From assembly GCA_037501455.1 (NCBI GenBank), contig CM074865.1, positions 17,740,501 through 17,804,500 on the forward strand: a stretch of DNA of 64,000 bases. Direction: 5' to 3'. A model generated the notes under the pieces. That model was given only the letters and a program-made list of their open reading frames with translations. It did no database searches and was not told the origin of the DNA. Source of the DNA: Lantana camara. Its lineage: Eukaryota; Streptophyta; Magnoliopsida; Lamiales; Verbenaceae. Below are positions 1-12,182 of the stretch, piece by piece. Position 1 is the stretch's first letter; each line of letters opens with the position of its first letter. A program made the translations under genes and the position numbers.

Positions 1-1668
1 TATGCATGCATGACTGTAAATATAGATATGATATTATATTATTTAAATGCTAGGTTAATGATATATTTTAAGTATTGTTTAATTTATTTGAATTATAGAA
101 TTAAATTGTTACCTATTTCATGTTCTTATCTAATTTCCGATCTTGAGTTGAATGTATTTATTTGTCTATTCTCTAATTGTAAACATAATATCGTACGTGT
201 TATGATCGTTATATGAAATTCATGGATTAATTTGATATGAAATGTGAAATTCATGACTCGAATGAATATGAACGCTTCTAATATAGAATGAATGACTTGT
301 CTATATGATTTAAATGCGTTAATAGTGCACACGAAATGTTCATGACACAATATCATCTTTTATGCATTCATATCATGTTCATTACATTACCGAGCGTCTT
401 ATATGGTCATTTGAGTTACACTTCGCTTTCTTTGCACATATCCGGGTCTAGTTGGAGACGAGGACGAGCAGTGAGGCTCTTCTTGCTATTTCTTTTGTCT
501 TTCAAGGTGGGTTTCTCTACTACTTAGTTAAACGACCTAATATATCCCAATGTGAAACGTTTTGAGCCAAATTAATATATATATATATACCGAGTCTTTC
601 CAAGAGTCTATGATTTTAACGTTAAGCCCTTTTCTTTATTGAACACCCTACCTAAATGTTTTGGCGAGTATTGATTGATTGCATTGATTGGGGCCCGAGA
701 CTTAGTGTACGTGCCTAACTGGGGAAGCACGGGCTGACGGTGAACCCGTACACTAGTTTCACCAAACCACAGAGTCCGGAACTCGCTAGGAGATTAGTGA
801 GGAAAGGAAGCTGAGTGCCTTTGGGGAACTCATGAAACCCCTCTGGCCAACGATTGAGGTGGCCGGGCCTTGCAAACCCGTCCACCGCCGGGAGGAAAAA
901 GGGAATTATATGAATGATTATGAATGATCGAAAGGTTATGATTGATCGATTGATTGAGCACGAAAGAATGTATGCATGAACACCCACTTAAAACTTTAAT
1001 GATTACACGAGGTGGAGATTGGAGACTTAGCCTTCTCGCCAGGCTCACGTATAACCTGTTGATTGAATATGAAAATGGGAGTTATAATCTGATGGATGAC
1101 TTCTTGTTTTACCCACTTGGGGAGACCGTTCTAAAACCTCTTTTGGGATTATGACATACATGAATATGTTTAAGTTTCGCATTATTTATATATTATGCCC
1201 TGTTTTACACCCACCAGTCTCCTATAGACTGAACCCGGATTGTTTTCTGTTGTTTTGCGCAGGTGTAAGTGGAGCTAGGCGGGAATTTGGGTCGGTGTGT
1301 CTCGCATTTGTCTCTAGCTCTATATTTTGGGTCTTACATGCACTCATACTCTTATTTATGACTCTTATGTATTAACTATGATTTGAGCATACATGTTTGA
1401 GCGGTGACGGTATGTTAGTATTGTAAATATTCTATTTTTGGAGCTTGAACGCTCAATGTATATATATCTTGATCGTGTGCTGCTTCCGCTATTGCATACT
1501 CTATTTCGTTTAGTTTTGGTATTATTTGGTTGAAGGGTTAGCCCGCCTAGCTTAGTGTGTGTGTAGTGTCCCCGTTCGCCGTAATTTAGCTCGTGTATGG
1601 ATTATCTATTTCATATGCGGGTTGGGTCTCGGTGCGAGGGATGTGGTACCTTGCGCTCGGGTGCTACA
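1..1668 (+). repeat. LTR copy 1 (3' part only)
   Basis: This segment matches 21154-22796 and 29402-32018 (without the MITE) nearly base for base and ends in GTGCTACA just before the primer binding site. Its 5' half lies left of the window. It carries an AT dinucleotide run near 577-589 and no plausible gene. Confidence 0.85.
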
Positions 1669-1676
1669 TCCTTAAG

Positions 1677-1688
1677 TGGTATCAGAGC
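1677..1688 (+). other. Primer binding site, copy 1 (tRNA-iMet type)
   Basis: TGGTATCAGAGC lies 8 bases after the LTR end. This 12-mer is the complement of the 3' end of plant initiator methionine tRNA, the standard minus-strand primer of many plant LTR elements. Confidence 0.85.
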
Positions 1689-3423
1689 TTCGGATTGCAA
1701 AACTCGGGCTCTTGTGTCGTGTTAAGTCTGTCTAAGTCGTTCAGCATTAGGAATTAATTGTCAATGTGTTGCATATGCATTTTTGACGTGCTTATGTGCT
1801 TATTTCTTGCATTTTGAATGAATTATCTTGTGTTTTCATGCATGGACTAAACATAACACGCATTTCAGATTTTCTTCTACAGGATGCCTCACCGTAAACA
1901 CCGCGATAGATCTCCAGAAAGGCGTCGTCGCCACGATCGCCCTTCCACTCCACCACCACAACAACCACCACCGACAGACGATTTTGTAAATTCAGTCATC
2001 AATATCATTGATCAAATGTTACGTGATTATGGAAATACCGGTACCACCGGAACCGGTACCTGCTCAGGAAGGAGGAATTAGCGCAGTTTACTGTGAGTTT
2101 AGAAACCAAAATCCTCCCAAATTCTACTTTGGAAATGATATGCAAGCCGAACAATGGCTTAAGGAGATTGAACGGACGTGGGAGCTTATTCCTTGTGGTC
2201 CTCAAGAGAAAGCAAGATGCACTATTGCTCTATTGCAGGGACAAGCTTATTCTTGGTGGGAAACGAACAGGATTCAGTTAGATGCCGCCGGGGTTGAGGT
2301 TGATTGGGATGTATTTGTCCGAGAATTCAAAGGAAAATTCATTCCACTTGCTTCAAGGACTAGAAGATTGAAGGAGATTACTGAATTGTAACAAGGAAAT
2401 AGGACCGTATCCGAGTACATTGCAGAGTTTGATCGGTTGGTTCGATATGCACCGAATATTGCAAATGATGACGTGCATAAAGCTATGCCCTTTGTCCAAG
2501 GTTTGAGTCCGGACATTCAGAGGGCTATTGAGGCTAGTAATATGAGCACATGGTTGAAAGCTACAACCAAGGCATTGAGAGTAGAAGATGGAGTGATGAG
2601 CCGGAGGAATACTTACCGCTCGAGCCAAGGATCCGGTTCGGGATTGAGATATAATCCAGGCAAGAGACCGATGAATCAAGTAGCACCACAAAACAAAGGC
2701 CGAAACAAGAAGCCTCGTACATCCGGACCCATTTTCAAACCACCAGCACCACCGGTTAAGAAGGGGGATCGACAGGATATACCACCATGTACTTATTGTG
2801 GTGGACCAACTCACGCTTACAATAATTGCCGAAGAAGATTGGGTCTATGCCTTATTTGTGGAAAGGGAACTCATATGGCGGACACTTGCCCCGACAAGAA
2901 TCCAACCTTCCAACCGGGAGCTCGCAGGCCTATGATTCCGGCATGTGCTTATGCCCTCGAGAGCGAGGAACAGAATGTAGAAGCCGACCCCAATGCCATG
3001 GTGGAAGGTACCATTTGCATACATTACATGAACATACATACACTTTTCGATCCGGGTGCTACGCATTCTTTTCTTTCTCGTGATCTAGTTGCTCTTCTGT
3101 GCTTGCCTGTTATGTGTTTGAATTCTTGCTATTTGGTGAGTTCTCCTCTTGGAGGAAGTTTGCAGACGGATCGGGTTATCCGAGATTATTCAGTGATATT
3201 TGAAGGGAAAGATTATCCGGCAGATTTCATCGTGATGCCTATGAAGAAATACGGGGTAATTTTGGGTATGGATTGGCTATTCAAGCACCGGGCTACAGTT
3301 GATTTTTTTGCTAAGAAAGTAAAGTTGGGTGAGTAGTTGATAGTAAGGAATCGGGTCGAAGACGGTACCATTGTTATCTTTTACGGAAGCTCACAAGTTA
3401 GTAAGGGATGGAGCTACGGGATT

Positions 3424-4452
3424 TGTTGGAAAACAGGAATCAGAAAGCAGTGGAAATTTAAAAAATTTTCCAACAAAAGGATCTTAGACTCGCAATCGTG
3501 AATCCAAATTCGGAGAGATCAAGAAACTCACTTGGGTAGCAGCTTTCTTGACACGTTTTGAGCCGCCCTCAAATGCGCTTCATGCGGTAATGGCAACCCG
3601 TCCCTCGAAATCTCTTTCTACTTCAGAATCCATTGTAGGGATAACAATCCACACCAACCTAGATTCAATTCATGTTAGGGAAGTTCTTAACAATATAACA
3701 TAAAGAAAGAAACATGAAACGAGAAATGCATGATTGAAACTCCCTTCGAAAACCAGTTTTGCGAAAGTAGAAATCTGCCAGCCATAAAACCCTCGTGAAA
3801 AAATTCATCCTTCAGTATATGGACGAACGGTTTTCGCCATCTTCTTTGGTTCGATTTTTTCACTCGTTTTCTGTTGGGTTCAGAATCGTTTCATCATCCC
3901 TTCTGATCGTTTTGCATGATCCCCACTTTTTGGTAAAGCTCGAATCTTCAAAACTTCTAACTTGAAGCTCTCTAGAGATAGTCCACCAACTTGGCTACAA
4001 TCTAACTAGTAAGAATGCTAGTTCTCTAGTTAGTGTTTAGGCTTAACCTAGGGTTTCGTTTATCTTGGAGAAAGGATGGTGTTCAACACATGAACCAAAA
4101 GAATTGCCGATTAGCTCTAAGGGGAGCTCGAGCTCCCCTATATATAGGAGAGGAGTGGCCGAAATTCCTAGTCCTTATGGACTAAGGATTTTGGTCCCTC
4201 TCTCCTATTACTTGATCATCAAATAATTTTGGCTTTGACTTTGAATTCAAATTCAAATCAACTTTCAAGAGAGCTAAAATATCCAAACTATTTTTGGATA
4301 ATTTTATACTTTATTTATTTAAAATAAATAACTTATTTTATCTAATTAATTAATTCGTAATTAATTAACTAGATTATTTTTCTCCAAAATAAGACTTTCT
4401 TTTTAATTCAAAATTAAACCAAAGTCTATTAAATAATTAACACTTTTAATTA

Positions 4453-4493
<41 letters not shown>

Positions 4494-5713
4494 ATATATA
4501 TTCACGTGTGAGACATGTGTCATAATGACACGTGTCACTCACGTGACCCACACGTGTGGAACCCTCTTGGCCCGATTAACTCGTTTAATCATTTTAAAGC
4601 ATCAACTCATGTAACCAAGTTGTTGTGTGTGACCCTCTAGGTTCTCAATTCAATTAGCAGTGACCCTGACTAATTAATTCACTAATTAATTAATCAGTCC
4701 ACAGATTAAACGACCATAGTCTAGCAACAGGTGTTTAACCCCTAGCTGAATTGGAATGTTCGGATTCGACAGAACCTTTAAGTCATTGATTCATGTGAGA
4801 TACAATCCTCCTACTTACTATCTCTCAACCAAGATCTAGGGCAAGGGAATAATTAGAACCCTAATAATCTGGTATTAAAGCTAAGTGCATTTCATATCCA
4901 TTTGATGTTAATCCAAGAAACCCTTTTCTTGATGTCTTGATCTACTGCCTTGGCCAAGGACTCCATATGGCATATGAATGACTTACACAATAAGAGATCA
5001 CCTTGCAAATGCAAGTGTAGGTCCTTTCTTGATTCTCATTCACTTTCATGAGTCACTTGTGCAGCCCCAGCATAAGCCTTGAATCAGTTGTCTAAGGCGA
5101 CACCCTTTAAAGCTTATACCTAAGACTACAGAGTTAACTCATAAAGTGACAAGGAACCTCAAGTCTAAGGATCAATTAATCACATCAATGACTCGTGAGA
5201 TATTTCCTAATCTGGAAGTTTCCATTTCCTGAAATAGAAACTTCCTTTCCCATTTAGGAATCTTCTCACACGGGGCACCTCAGTGAACTTACTTATTAAA
5301 GCAAGCACCCTCATGTATCACGCACGTATCAACTATACACTTTGCACCTCCATGAAACAAGGTGGTCCTTCTTAAGGGCGTGATCCCACAAGCAAGCCTT
5401 AGATGAGTCAGGTTGACACTCCCACTGTCGGTAGGACTCATCGGCTTGGAGTATTTTACTAATCATGACATATGTGATATAGGGCTCGTTTCATGAACCA
5501 TTTCACCAAAATGGTAGAGTCCTAAAGTCATCAGGATTAGGGGACTTCTTATACATGCACAACTAAAGTAAACGCATACCAAACAAGAGCATATAAAGAA
5601 GTGTTCGCCTGTGATATTAATCATTCGTATATTATTCAAAGATTGTCTGTGATACTAGGTAAGTCCCAAAACGGATTATGACTAATCGGCTTTCTAGGGC
5701 ACTATTCCTAACA
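3424..5713. mobile_element. Solo LTR A (2290 bp) inserted in gag-pol copy 1
   Basis: The segment begins TGTTGG, ends CCTAACA and is flanked by the direct repeat ggatt at 3419-3423 and 5714-5718. The corresponding position of gag-pol copy 2 (around 24545) is uninterrupted. It has no coding capacity, includes a (TA)n run at about 4458-4489 and a TATA-like ctatatatagg near 4138. TG..CA ends with a 5-bp target duplication and no internal domain indicate a solo LTR. The superfamily (Copia or Gypsy) cannot be decided from the LTR alone. Confidence 0.8.
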
Positions 5714-7511
5714 GGATTTATTCCCTATCTCCTTAATAAACCTAAGGATCAATCAAGTTTTGAGGAGACTGTTGTGATTAAGGAATATCACGACGTATTT
5801 CTGGAAAATTTGGGTTTTCTACCGCCAGACCTGGAGATTGAGTTTGTAATTAATTTATATCCGGGATCAGAACCGTATTCCAAGACTCCTTACAGAATGG
5901 CTCCGGTAGAGTTGAAAGAACTGAAGGTCCAACTTGAGGAGTTACTTAAAATTGGATATATTCGACCGAGTTCATCTCCTTGGGGTGCTCCAGTTCTTTT
6001 TGTCAAGAAGAAGGACGGGACGTTGAGAATGTGCATAGATTACCGGGAACTTAATAGGATGACCATAAAGAATAAGTACCCATTGCCCCATATCGAGGAT
6101 TTGTTCGACATGTTACAAGGTTCGCGGGTTTATTCAAAATTGGATTTAAGACAAGGGTACTATCAGTTGAAAATGCGGGAAGAGGTTATTCCAAAGATAG
6201 GATTTATCACCCGGTATGGGCATTACGAGTTCGTGGTGATGCTTTTTGGTTTGACTAATGCCCCTGCAGCATTCATGGATATGATGCATAGAATTTTCCA
6301 TCCATACCTCAACAAGTTCGTGGTGATATTAATTGATGACATTCTTGTGTATTCACGGACAGTTGAAGATCATGCTCGGCATCTCAGATTGGTGTTGGAC
6401 ACATTGAGAGAGCACCGGTTGTTTGCGAAGTTTAGTAAGTGTGAGTTTTGAATCAACCGGCTTGCTTTCTTAGGTCATATTATTTCAAGTAAGGGTTTGG
6501 AAGTAGATCCTTCAAAGATTGAAACAATTACTCAGTGGCAAAGTCCGAAGAATGCCTCAGAGGTAAGAAGTTTCTTGGGTTTGGCAGGTTATTACCGGAG
6601 GTTCGTATAAGATTTTTCAAAGATTGCCGCCCCTTTAACTTGATTTACTAAGAAAGAAGTTTAATTTGAATGGGACGAGGCATGTGAGGCGAGTTTCCAA
6701 CTCTTGAAGGAAAAGTTAACCACTGCACCGGTATTAGCACTTCCCGAAGGCACTGCAGGATATACGGTTTATACGGATGCCTCGAAGGAAGGCTTGGGAT
6801 GTGTTTTGATGCAGAATGGTAAAGTGATAGCCTATACTTCAAGAAAATTGAAGGATCATGAACAAAACTACCCCACTCATGATCTCGAACTTGCGGCAGT
6901 GATCTTTGCTTTGGGAAAGTGGAGACATTATCTTTATGGAATTTATTTCGAGATCTTTTCCGACCACAAGAGTCTCCAGTATCTATTCTCTTAGAAGGAA
7001 TTGAACAAGAGACAAAGACGTTGGACGGAAATTTTGGCGGATTATGAGTACACGATTAGATACCATGCTGGAAAAGCCAATGTTCTCGCGGATGCGCTTA
7101 GTAGGAAAGCTAGCGTGTCTAATATAAAAGTGAAAATTGGAAATGAATCTGAGTCTTTCAAGTTGAGAGCTAGTATTCGGAATATTACCGTTCAACCGGA
7201 TCTTCAACAGAGACTATTTGAGGCTCAGAGAATAGATCCCGAGGTTCAAAAATTAGCACAGAAAGTAGGGATTGATCCAGAGTGTCCATTTGGGTTCGAT
7301 GACACAGGACTTCTAAGGTTTAAGAACAGAATTGTTGTACCGGAAGAATTGAAACGAATTATACTTGAAGAAGCTCACCGGTCAGGATATTCGATACATC
7401 CCGGAGGGAATAAGATGTATAAGGATTTGAAGCAGTTTTACTGGTAGAACGGACTTAAGAGGGATATAATCAACTTCGTGAAACATTGCCTGACATGTCA
7501 AGTGGTGAAAG

Positions 7512-9433
7512 TGTTGGAAAACACGAATCAGAAAGCAGCGGAAATTTAAAAATTTTCCAACAAAAGGACCTTGGACTCGTAATCGTGTGACCAAATTCGT
7601 AGGGATTAGAAACTTACTTTCTTAATTGTCTTTCTTGAAGCGTTTCAAGCCACCCAAGAACGCTCTTCTCGCGGCTTGATCCCCTCTCCTTGGTAAAGCT
7701 CGAATCTTCAAACTTCTAACTTGAAGCTCTCTAGAGATAGTCCACCAACATGACTACAATCTAACTAGTAAGGATGCTAGTTCTCTAGTTAGTGTTTAGG
7801 CTTAACCTAGGGTGTCGTTTATCTTGGAGAAAGGATGGTGTTCAACACATGAACCAAAAGAATTGCCAATTAGCTCCAAGAGGAGCTCGAGCTCCCCTAT
7901 TTATAAGAGGGAAGTGGCCGAAAATCCCTAGTCCTTATGGGCTAAGGATTTTGGTCACTCTCTCCTATTACTTGATCATCAAGTAATTTTGACTTTGACT
8001 TTGAATTCAAATTCAAATCAACTTTCAAGAGGGCTAAAATATCCAAACTATTTTTGGATAATTTTATACTTTATTTATTTAAAATAAATAACTTATTTTA
8101 TCTAATTAATTAACTAGATTATTTTCTCCAAAATAAGGCTTTCTTTTTAATTCAAAAATAAACTAAAGTCTATTAAATAATTAATCACATTAATTATTTA
8201 ACACATAAATAAATATACACATATATTTACACACGTGTGAGACACGTGTCACAAGAACACGTGTCACTCACGTGAACCACACGTGTGGAACCCTCTTGGC
8301 CGGATTAACTCGTTTAATCATTTTCAAGCCTCAACTCATGTAACCAAGTTGTTGTGTGTGACCCTCTAGGTTCTCAATTCAATTAGCAGTGACCCTAATT
8401 AATTAATTCACTAATTAATTAATCAGTCCACAGATTAAACGACCATAGTCTAGCAACAGGTGTTTAACCCCTAGCTGAATTGGAATGTTCGGATTCGACA
8501 GAACCTTTAAGTCATTGATTCATGTGAGATACAATCCTCCTGCTTACTATCTCTCAACCAAGATCTAGGGTAAGGGAATAATCAGAACCCTAATAATCCG
8601 GTCTTAAAGCTAAGTGCATTTCATATCCATTTGATCTCAATCCAAGAAACCCTTTTCTTGATGTCTTGATCTACTGCCTTGGCCAAGGACTCCATATGGT
8701 ATATGAATGACTTACACAATAAGAGATCACCTTGAAAATGCAAGTGTAGGTCCTTTCTTGATTCTCATTCACTTTCATGAAACACTTGTGCAGCCCCAGC
8801 ATAAGCCTTGAATCAGTTGTCTATGGCGACACCCTTTAAAGCTTATACCTAAGACTACAGAGTTAACTCATAAAGTGACATGGAACCTCAAGTCTAAGGA
8901 TCAATTAATCACATCAATGACTCGTGAGATATTTCCTAATCTGGAAGTTTCCATTTCCTGAAATAGAAACTTCCTTTCCCATTTAGGAATGTTCTCACAC
9001 GGGGCACCTCAGTGAACTTACTTATTAAAGTAAGCACCCTCATGTATCACGCACGTATCAACTATACACTTTGCACCTCCATGAAACAAGGTGGTCCTTC
9101 TTAAGGGCGTGATCCCACAAGCAAGCCTTAGAGGAGTCTGGTTGACACTCCCACTGTCGGTAGGACTCATCGGCTTGGAGTATTTTACTAATCATGACTT
9201 ATGTGATATAGGGCTCGTTTCATGAACCATTTCACCTAAATGGTAGAGTTCTAAAGTCATCAGGATTAGGGGAGTTCTCATACATGCACAGATAAAGTAA
9301 ACGCATACCAAACAAGAGCATATAAAGAAGTGTTGCCTCAATTCGTTATTTCATTCAAAGATTGTTTGTAATTACAATAAGGAAAAGCACAAAGCGGATA
9401 TACAATCGGCTTTCTAGGGCACTATTCCTAACA
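7512..9433. mobile_element. Solo LTR B (1922 bp), same family as solo LTR A
   Basis: It has the same termini as the 3424-5713 insertion and high similarity throughout, but lacks roughly 330 bp near its left side and the long TA run. The target duplication is gaaag at 7507-7511 and 9434-9438, inside the integrase zinc-finger region. Copy 2 (around 26325-26335) is uninterrupted there. Different target duplications show that A and B were independent insertions. Confidence 0.8.
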
Positions 9434-10614
9434 GAAAGCTGAGCATCAAAAGCCATCGGGGCTACTTCAACCGTTACCTATCCCGAAATGGAAATGGCAA
9501 CAAGTGGCAGTGGATTTCGTTTTGGGTCTTCCAAGAGTGAAGGGTGGTCTTGATGGAATTTGGGTAATCGTGGATCGGTTGACAAAATCGGCACATTTTC
9601 TTGCAATTCGGATGTCGGATAAAGTGACCAAGCTTGCCAAGAAGTATGTTGATGAGATTGTCTGACTTCATAGAGTGCTGGTTAGCATTGTTTCAGATAG
9701 GGATCCAAGATTCACTTCCGGATTGTGGCAAGAGTTGTAAAGAAATTTGGGGACAAGGTTTTAATTCAGCACAACTTTCCATCCTCAAACAGACGGGCAG
9801 TCAGAAAGGTTAATTAAATATTTGGCGGATATGTTGAGAGCATGTGCATTGGATTTTCTGAGCTTTTGGAACGAGCAATTGCCGCTGATCGAGTTTGCTT
9901 ATAATAATAGTTATCAAGCCTCGATAGGAATGGCGCCCTATGAAGCTCTCTACGGACGGAAGTGTAGGTCCCCATTATTTTTCGACTTAGAGGAATGGAA
10001 TAGACCAAACAGGAAGGAGTGAAACGTGGGAAGAAGAAGGAAAAGCCTTCTAAGGCCGTGCAAGCGGCGACTGATAAGGTCCAATTGATCCAGCAAAGAA
10101 TGAAAGCAGCTCAAGATGGACAAAAGAGTTATGCGGATCGACGAAGGAAGAATCTTGAGTTTGAAGTGGGTGATAGGGTATTCTTAAAGGCTTCCCCGAG
10201 AAAAGGGTTCGCAAGGATTTGGAAAGGAGGAAAATTGAATCCTCGGTATTTAGGACCGTATGAGATTCTTGAGAAAATTGGAGATACGGCCTACCGTTTG
10301 GATCTACCACCGAGTCTGACCGGAATTCACAATGTATTTCATGTTTCCCAGCTTCGGAAGTATTACCCGGATGAGTCCGAGATCCTCCCCGTTGAAGAAG
10401 TGGAACTTGAGCCTAACCTCACCTTCGTTCAAAAACCGGTTAAGATTTTGGATCGAAAATTTCAAGAACTACGAAACCGGTGAATCCCACTAGTTAAGGT
10501 GTTATGGAGAAGTGATAAAACGGAAGAAGCTACGTGGGAGACGGAGGATAAGATGAGAAATTTCCACCCCGAGTTGTTTCCGGGCAATCAGTGAATCCGA
10601 GGACAGATTCTTTT

Positions 10615-10627
10615 AAGAGGGAGAGGT
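10615..10627 (+). other. Polypurine tract, copy 1
   Basis: A purine run aagagggagaggt directly precedes the LTR start TGTAACGCC at 10628, the position expected for plus-strand priming. Confidence 0.75.
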
Positions 10628-12182
10628 TGTAACGCCTCGATTTTTTGGCCGTACAGGTATGACGAATGTATTTACCAAATTGCGCGAGTTAAATGTTTAT
10701 AAGTGTTTCGTATATTTAATTTTATAATTAATTGATAAAATGTTAAATATTTATATCTTTAATTTTATTAATATTAAATCTATATGTAATTCGTTGACTT
10801 TTGAATTTAATTTGAAAATGGAATTAATTGTTTTATATGTTAATTGTACTTTATTATTTTATTTTTATTCCCGTTAAGTTTTTATTTTAATTTTAGTTTA
10901 TTTTATAAATATTTGAATTATTTGAATTTAATTGAATTCTTGAATTATATGCGCATATGTGACATGTTTGAGTGTTGTTCCTATTTGAATTGAATTCGGA
11001 ATTTCGTGAAAATTTAATATGTTGGATATATATGTGTTATGAATGTGTATATATTCTCGTTACATGTTGTCAATCTCGTTTGGTGTGGTAACGAATTTAT
11101 TTTGAGTTGTGGAACCAAATCGGGGGGTTAACGGGCAATTAGCGCACCCTTGGTTCCGTATGTGATATCTTGAGCTCGGGAACTCGGATTCGAGTTCCGT
11201 CAACTTCGTTGAACTCGTATCAAAGATTTGGGTTTAATGAACTCAGCCTCATATTTTTCCAAAGTCATTTGGACCTCCGAAATTCAACCGAAAAACGAAA
11301 CGACCGCGAAACTGCCACATTTTACCATTTTAATCATAACTCTCACCATACAAAACCAAATTAACCATGGTTGGACTTTTTGGAACCCTGACTTAACCCT
11401 CTATCAGCCCTAACCAACCCCATTTCGAACCATACCTGATACAAAGAGAAAATTCAGCCCAAACCCCATGACTTCCAGTTTCTTCTCGCCACTTTGCAAA
11501 TCTTGGAGATTTTGGAGCTCAAATCTCTTCCAACCTTCATCCAATCCACAAGGTGAGTTTAGGGTTATGTACATTCATTTATGATCATTTTGAACCATGC
11601 ATCCCTAATTTTAAGCATGTTCTCATGGAAATTGGATGATATGAGGGAATAGTTAGGTTTAAGTTGAAATTCTTGATCTCTTAGGATACTTGATGCTTTT
11701 GTTGATTTTAAAGCTTGAAAGTGATCATCTTAAATCCCTTATTTCATTTATGGACATGTATTTGGTGGTAGTTGAAGATTTAATAAGATGCCATTAATGA
11801 AACTTGGAAAAAATTGCATGAAATGAACTCTTGTATCACTATGCTCACGTATGAGGTCTTGGTAGCTGGTTTGGGTGTTGTTTAGAGACTGAATTATGGC
11901 ATATTTAGAGCTGCTACTTACCTGATTATGTTGGGAGAAGTTTGGACTTGTTTGTTGCCCTGTTTCGTGTTGGATTGTTGCTCTATTTTGTGCTGAACTG
12001 CTGCTGTCACTGCTGTTGGTTGCGTCTGGACCATCTCCCCGGGCGGGGAGATTTGTGCGTGAGGATTACCCGGCCGGGGACCTTACCTTGTGAGCTTCTG
12101 TAATAGTTTTTGCCTTTTTACCCGGCCGGGGAGTGTTGCTGCGTATTAATTACCCGGGCGGGGAGTTTGTGTAGTGAAGTTT
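10628..12182 (+). repeat. LTR copy 2, 5' part (interrupted)
   Basis: It starts TGTAACGCC and matches 27519-29070. It is interrupted after 12182 by the nested 8.7-kb element and resumes at 20882. It contains an exon-like leader with a consensus 5' splice site AAG|GTGAGT at 11552/11553 and a cluster of GC-rich palindromes near its break. It acts structurally as 3' LTR of copy 1 and 5' LTR of copy 2. Confidence 0.85.
12035..12165. repeat. Cluster of GC-rich palindromes in LTR copy 2
   Basis: Four short imperfect palindromes (ctccccgggcggggag, acccggccgggga, cccggccggggag, acccgggcggggag) occur within 130 bp of otherwise AT-rich LTR. The same cluster, partly decayed, is at 28928-29058 in LTR copy 3. 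They could be protein-binding sites or RNA hairpins; the function is unknown. Confidence 0.6.

Larger units (their letters stand above)
1884..10594 (+). pseudogene. Degenerate gag-pol polyprotein, copy 1 (split by two solo LTRs)
   Basis: The Gag start is the ATG at 1884, followed by an Arg-rich N-terminus. A frameshift near 2030 leads into the gag core, which has a stop at 2389-2391. Two C-x2-C-x4-H-x4-C zinc knuckles are intact (2788-2829 and 2848-2889). A protease-like site [10 protein letters not shown] follows near 3047; in this position DPG replaces the usual D-S/T-G. The reverse transcriptase core with IDD is near 6331, RNase H with YTDAS near 6770, then the integrase zinc region, a DDE core whose third acidic residue is encoded at 9804-9806, and a chromodomain-like tail ending at 10594. 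Breaks include stops at 3334-3336, 6448-6450, 6608-6610, 6641-6643, 6992-6994, 7445-7447, 9738-9740 and 10482-10484, plus frameshifts near 10020. Solo LTRs interrupt it after 3423 and after 7511. It cannot make a functional polyprotein. Confidence 0.85.
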
